From an uncultured Lachnospiraceae bacterium (GTDB lineage: Bacteria; Bacillota; Clostridia; Lachnospirales; Lachnospiraceae), in NCBI GenBank assembly GCA_934418125.1, contig CAKRWT010000010.1, positions 1-64,000 on the forward strand: a stretch of DNA of 64,000 nucleotides, given 5' to 3'. The notes beneath the pieces were generated by a model. It was given only the letters and a program-made list of their open reading frames with translations, was not told where the DNA came from and did no database searches. The position numbers and the translations under genes were made by a program. Positions 60,685 through 64,000 of this stretch are shown here, piece by piece (the first letter of the stretch is position 1; every line of letters starts with the position of its first letter).

Positions 60685-62391
60685 TTATCGTACCTCCTGT
60701 TCATGCCGGATAAAACATTCCGTAAATACCTGGGGATTGTCTATCCCACAGTTAACACTCAGGGTATACAGGCTGGTTTCCTTTAAGTTTGCCTGTCGTA
60801 CCAGTTCCGGGTTATTCAGTACATGCACCGCCGAAGTATCTGCCAGAAGCTGTCCTTCGCTGAATACAATAGCCCTGGATGTATATTCTAACATCAGGTG
60901 CATATCATGGGTAATCATTACAATCGTATACCCCTGTCCGTTTAACTCTTTTAAGAATTCCATAATCTCTGTATAGTGTTCATAATCCTGACCGGCAGTA
61001 GGCTCATCCAGAATAATAATGCCCGGCCGCTGCACCAGGATACTGGCTATGGTTACCCGCTTCTTCTGTCCAAAAGACAGGGCAGAAATCGGCCAGTTAC
61101 GGAAAGGATACAGTCCGCAGATTTTTAACGTCTCTTCTACCCGCCTCTTCCGTTCCTCCTCCGTCATAGGCAGGGAAAGCAATGCCATTTCCACTTCATC
61201 CCAAATCATGGGCTTGGAAATCATCTGGTTGGGATTCTGCATCACATAACCGATGTTGGCAGCCCGCTCCTTAATCGTATCCTGGGACAAATCCCGTCCT
61301 TCCATGGAAATGCTTCCGGAAGTAGGCTTCTCAAAACCACAGATTAACTTGGCAAGGGTACTTTTGCCGGCACCATTTCGTCCCACGATGCTGACCATCT
61401 CTCCTTTATGAATAGTAAAGCTGACATCCTTTAAATTCATCAGCTCCGGCGTATAACCAAAGGTCAGGTGTTCTACCTGTAACAGTTCTTCCCTTTCTTC
61501 CGTTTTCTGTACCCTGCCGGATGTACTGTGATACCAGTTTACCAGTTGTTCTTTCTGTTCCTTCGTCAGCTGCAGACTGTCCACATGCTGTGGCTGCATC
61601 TGTTCAGTAATCGGAATCCCGGCGTAACGAAGGGCGGTCAGATAAAGCGGCTCCCTGATACCATGCTCTAATAACAGATTGCTGGCTAACATTTTCTCCG
61701 TAGGCATGTCTACCACGATACTGCCCTCTTCCATCAGGACGATACGATCCACATTCCGCCACAGCACATCTTCCAGACGGTGTTCAATGATGATAACCGC
61801 CGCACCGGTCTTCTGCTGTACCATATCAATCAGTTCAATGGTAGTCCTTCCGGCTGCCGGGTCCAGATTCGCCAGCGGTTCGTCAAACAACAGCACCTTT
61901 ACCTGGTCTACCATAACGCCAGCCAGGCTGACACGCTGCTTCTGTCCACCGGAAAGCTCGTGCGGGGCATACTGTAAATGGTGCTCGATATCCACCAGCT
62001 TCGCCACCCGTTCTACCGTCTCCTTCATTTCCTCCTGCGGTACACAGTCGTTCTCCAGAGCAAAGGCAATATCCTCCCCTACTGTCAGACCGATAAACTG
62101 TCCTTCGGTATCCTGCAATACCGTACCCACAGTATGGCTTAATTCAAATATGCTGCTTTTGGATGGTTCTTTTCCATCTACCAGTAATTTACCGGTGCTT
62201 TCTCCCGGATAGGCAAAAGGAATCAACCCGTTGATACAACTGCCGATGGTACTCTTACCACTGCCGGATGCTCCCGCAATGAGAACCTTTTCCCCCGGAT
62301 AAATGTCCAGATTGATATGGTTTAATGTAGGCTTCGCCTGTGCGGCATACTGAAAGCCATAGTCCTGAAAAGAAATAATGGGAGTTGCCAT
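60685..62391 (-). CDS. ecfA: Fused double ATPase of an ECF transporter
   Basis: A 568-residue protein with two complete ABC ATPase domains. Domain 1 (about 1-275): GASGSGKSTIGSCI, ELSGGQKQRVSLAGVM, VLLFDEPLANLDP. Domain 2 (about 305-560): GRNGAGKSTLAKLI, ALSFGQKKRVTIASIL, IIILDEPTAGQD. It replaces the EcfA1/EcfA2 pair. It sits between the S and T genes; a hairpin terminator separates it from the S gene and may reduce its expression relative to S. Confidence 0.93.
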   Translation of the reverse strand: MATPIISFQDYGFQYAAQAKPTLNHINLDIYPGEKVLIAGASGSGKSTIGSCINGLIPFAYPGESTGKLLVDGKEPSKSSIFELSHTVGTVLQDTEGQFIGLTVGEDIAFALENDCVPQEEMKETVERVAKLVDIEHHLQYAPHELSGGQKQRVSLAGVMVDQVKVLLFDEPLANLDPAAGRTTIELIDMVQQKTGAAVIIIEHRLEDVLWRNVDRIVLMEEGSIVVDMPTEKMLASNLLLEHGIREPLYLTALRYAGIPITEQMQPQHVDSLQLTKEQKEQLVNWYHSTSGRVQKTEEREELLQVEHLTFGYTPELMNLKDVSFTIHKGEMVSIVGRNGAGKSTLAKLICGFEKPTSGSISMEGRDLSQDTIKERAANIGYVMQNPNQMISKPMIWDEVEMALLSLPMTEEERKRRVEETLKICGLYPFRNWPISALSFGQKKRVTIASILVQRPGIIILDEPTAGQDYEHYTEIMEFLKELNGQGYTIVMITHDMHLMLEYTSRAIVFSEGQLLADTSAVHVLNNPELVRQANLKETSLYTLSVNCGIDNPQVFTECFIRHEQEVR

Positions 62392-62413
62392 TTTCCTGCT
62401 CCTTCTTCGTAAG

Positions 62414-62447
62414 TAAAAAGAGCCACCGCCTTATCAGCAGCAGCTCT
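62414..62447 (-). terminator. Intra-operon terminator between ecfS and ecfA
   Basis: Minus strand AGAGCTGCTGC pairs with GCGGTGGCTCT (11 bp including three G-U) around a 7-base loop, followed by TTTTTAC. It is 14 bases after the S-component stop and could be a partial terminator giving excess S component. Confidence 0.75.
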
Positions 62448-62460
62448 TCCTCGTCTCTTC

Positions 62461-63003
62461 TTAGTCTTCTTTATTTAAAGAACCTTTTTTCACAACGGTC
62501 TTTGCATAACCTAATAATAATAAGGAGCCTACAACACCGGTTGTAATAATATTAGCGATAGCTGCCATCAGTCCCTGTGCAAACAGTTTCTCGACAGGCT
62601 CTGCATAAATCAGAATATCAAGAACCGGTGCAACCAGTCCCCATGCCAGTAAATGGGCGATAACCTGTGCGATATTGAAACGAAGAATCTTCTTGCCGTC
62701 AATTCCGTCCTCAATATTTAACTTCATGTTAATCAGACCGATAACCAGTCCTACAAAAGCGGATGCAATAATCCAGCTCCACCATGGACCATAGCTTGTT
62801 GCATCAACTAAGGTATGTCCGATAAATCCGATTAAAAGACCTGCAATCGGTCCATACAGGGTTGCAAATACAGCCTCGATTGCGTACTGTAAGCTGATAT
62901 AAGTATTTGATACTGGTGTAGGAATGGAAATCTTACCTAACACAAAGAACAATGCGGCACCGATGCCGATTGCGACAACACTTTTAACAGATAGTTTTTT
63001 CAT
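62461..63003 (-). CDS. ECF transporter S component (UPF0397 type)
   Basis: A 180-residue membrane protein with about five helices, matching the UPF0397 substrate-capture family: VKSVVAIGIGAALFFVLGKISIPTPVSNTYISLQYAIEA and FIGHTLVDATSYGPWWSW. The substrate is not established from sequence. First gene of ecfS-ecfA-ecfT with a near-consensus promoter that overlaps the stop codon of the upstream gene. GGGAGGA precedes the ATG. No riboswitch is visible in the 48-base leader. Confidence 0.9.
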   Translation of the reverse strand: MKKLSVKSVVAIGIGAALFFVLGKISIPTPVSNTYISLQYAIEAVFATLYGPIAGLLIGFIGHTLVDATSYGPWWSWIIASAFVGLVIGLINMKLNIEDGIDGKKILRFNIAQVIAHLLAWGLVAPVLDILIYAEPVEKLFAQGLMAAIANIITTGVVGSLLLLGYAKTVVKKGSLNKED

Positions 63004-63050
63004 TTGAATATCCTCCCTCTCGTGGATTACTTTAATTAAATGCCATAAGT

Positions 63051-63080
63051 ATTATAGACTTTACCTTCCTGTCATGTCAA
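63051..63080 (-). promoter_or_regulatory. Promoter of the ECF transporter operon
   Basis: Minus strand TTGACA (63075-63080), 18-base spacer, TATAAT (63051-63056). The TGA inside the -35 box is the stop codon of the cysteine-cluster gene. Confidence 0.85.
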
Positions 63081-63622
63081 CCGGAAGTGTGCTGTCTGTT
63101 CCGCTTTTCCATCTGGTATTCCATGTAGGCATCCTCGCAGAGGTCAAAGGTTCCATCTGCCTCCATTTTATCCTGCCATTCCCGGAAAATCCCGCCTAGC
63201 ACTTCCTGATAGGGCATCCAGTCTTCCAGCATCATTTCCTGGGTGTAATGCTGTTCACACTGCCTGTTTTCCTTTCCTTCCAGGAATCTGCCTCCCTTAG
63301 GTCTGCTGCCATATTCCCTGGCACAGCCGATATCAGTTAGGGCAATACATTCTCCCATGGCATCTACCCCGATAAAGGTAAAGCACTTATGGCGCATCCG
63401 CAGATAATAGAACGGACCCGTCTTCCAGGAAAAATGGTCGATGGCAAAATCACTGTCCGGCAGGAAGTGCTCCAGTACCTCTTTCCGGATTTCCCTGGTA
63501 TGCTCCTTTTGTTCTATCTCCCGTATCATGTCCTCCGGGGACAGGGAACAGCCCTTCGATTTACAGCAGGCACCGCCACAGGCTGCACACAGGTTGCTGC
63601 TCTCATATTTTATCTCTGCCAT
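63077..63622 (-). CDS. YkgJ-like cysteine-cluster protein
   Basis: A 181-residue soluble protein with an N-terminal cluster CAACGGACCKSKGC (about 12-25) and later Cys residues in MRHKCFTF, IGCARE, RQCEQH and FDLCED, typical of putative zinc- or iron-cluster (YkgJ-type) proteins. Function unknown. The ATG at 63622 follows AAGGAGAGG; the frame continues 54 codons upstream into a Lys/Arg/Glu-rich low-complexity stretch without a ribosome site, which I leave out. Confidence 0.78.
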   Translation of the reverse strand: MAEIKYESSNLCAACGGACCKSKGCSLSPEDMIREIEQKEHTREIRKEVLEHFLPDSDFAIDHFSWKTGPFYYLRMRHKCFTFIGVDAMGECIALTDIGCAREYGSRPKGGRFLEGKENRQCEQHYTQEMMLEDWMPYQEVLGGIFREWQDKMEADGTFDLCEDAYMEYQMEKRNRQHTSG

Positions 63623-63740
63623 GCTGCCTCTCCTTCCTGACCTGCACATTTTCTGCCGGCTTCTTTTTCTGACAGTTTCCTTTTCCGTCGGCTTCCTTTT
63701 TCTGTCTTCTTTGCTGTCAGTTTCCCTGTCAGCCTTTATC

Positions 63741-64000
63741 CTAGTTCTTAAAACTGTGAATTGGTGCTGGAATTCTTCCACCACGGTTTACAAAAGCTTC
63801 ACAGGAGAACTTATTTACCGGCATAATCGGTGCATATCCGAACAGACCACCGAACTCTACCTGCTCTCCCACGGTTTTTCCAATCGCTGGAATAATTCTG
63901 ACTGCTGTTGTCTTCTGGTTAATCATACCGATTGCCATCTCGTCTGCAATAATACCAGCAATGGTTGTATTCGGCGTATCTCCCGGAATGGCAATCATGT
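63741..64000 (-). CDS. UPF0210/PFL-family protein, C-terminal part (runs off the window)
   Basis: The last 85 or so codons of a gene whose 5' end lies beyond the window. [53 protein letters not shown] and the terminal [15 protein letters not shown] match the conserved C-terminus of the roughly 450-residue PFL (DUF711/UPF0210) family. The first Met seen here is therefore internal. Homologues often follow an ACT-domain gene; the function is not established. Confidence 0.88.
   Translation of the reverse strand, partial: MIAIPGDTPNTTIAGIIADEMAIGMINQKTTAVRIIPAIGKTVGEQVEFGGLFGYAPIMPVNKFSCEAFVNRGGRIPAPIHSFKN

Noticed and set aside
63623-63784. N-terminal extension of the cysteine-cluster protein, rich in Lys/Arg/Glu
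   Set aside because: No ribosome site before it, whereas a strong one lies at the chosen ATG; the stretch is simple-sequence and probably leader.
1-64000. Search for CRISPR arrays, tRNA/rRNA genes, transposases, integrases and toxin-antitoxin pairs
   Set aside because: No regularly spaced repeats, no cloverleaf or rRNA-like sequence, and no recombinase or toxin family motifs were recognised in any gene.

Overview
The window looks like a chromosomal segment of an anaerobic, low-to-moderate GC Firmicute, most likely a Lachnospiraceae relative (genus not assignable by eye). The basis is: the ylxM-ffh-rpsP-khpA-rimM-trmD-rplS and rbgA-rnhB-ylqG-ylqH orders familiar from Bacillus/Clostridia; Gram-positive type AGGAGG ribosome binding sites; a T-box leader on tyrS; ackA/pta fermentation genes; FeoAB; a two-gene SUF-like Fe-S system; and a group II ECF transporter. 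I see no rRNA, tRNA, CRISPR array, prophage or insertion sequence. Almost all genes are on the minus strand; only aroC, metF, a PRPP synthetase and tmcAL are on the plus strand.

Layout. 0.2-4.2 kb: aroC convergent with a DRE-TIM aldolase that follows T-box-controlled tyrS. 4.2-7.2 kb: MoxR ATPase/VWA pair and divergent metF. 7.3-11.7 kb: gpsA, plsY, der and a PDZ-radical SAM (DUF512) protein, divergent from a long PRPP synthetase. 13.2-16.6 kb: a two-component system with a large extracytoplasmic sensor. 16.8-23.0 kb: pgeF, yraN, two flagellar-like orphan proteins (FlhB-C and FliK-like), rnhB, and two signal peptidases flanking rbgA. 23.2-27.4 kb: translation/SRP operon. 27.5-31.3 kb: a DUF1905-C39-like fusion, an AraC regulator, a membrane-anchored GH25 lysozyme and YitT. 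31.4-40.2 kb: ilvA, ftsY, smc, rnc, acpP, plsX, rpmF, yceD (DNA segregation, SRP, lipid and ribosome genes). 40.2-43.9 kb: ackA-pta and divergent tmcAL. 43.9-48.0 kb: smsCB-like Fe-S assembly genes with cls and plsC. 48.1-55.2 kb: sbcCD, an HPr-like protein without the phosphorylatable His, a sugar-sensor-like GGDEF protein and a glycerol-1-phosphate dehydrogenase. 55.3-57.1 kb: a GH13 amylase with a palindromic operator. 57.3-59.7 kb: feoA-feoB-Cys-rich peptide under a Fur-like box. 59.8-64.0 kb: ECF transporter (T, fused AA, S), a cysteine-cluster protein and the 3' end of a UPF0210/PFL gene.

Most of the window is conserved housekeeping DNA. The least explained signals are a structured intergenic repeat present at 3789-3868 and 23060-23150, with a partial copy at 59787-59818, each just downstream of an intrinsic terminator in the same orientation; the DUF1905-C39 fusion; the His15-less HPr paralogue after the sugar-sensor diguanylate cyclase; and the FlhB-C/FliK-like pair with no flagellar genes nearby. 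Many minus-strand genes have near-consensus sigma-A promoters with 17-18 bp spacers, several of them embedded in the terminator or stop codon of the gene upstream.
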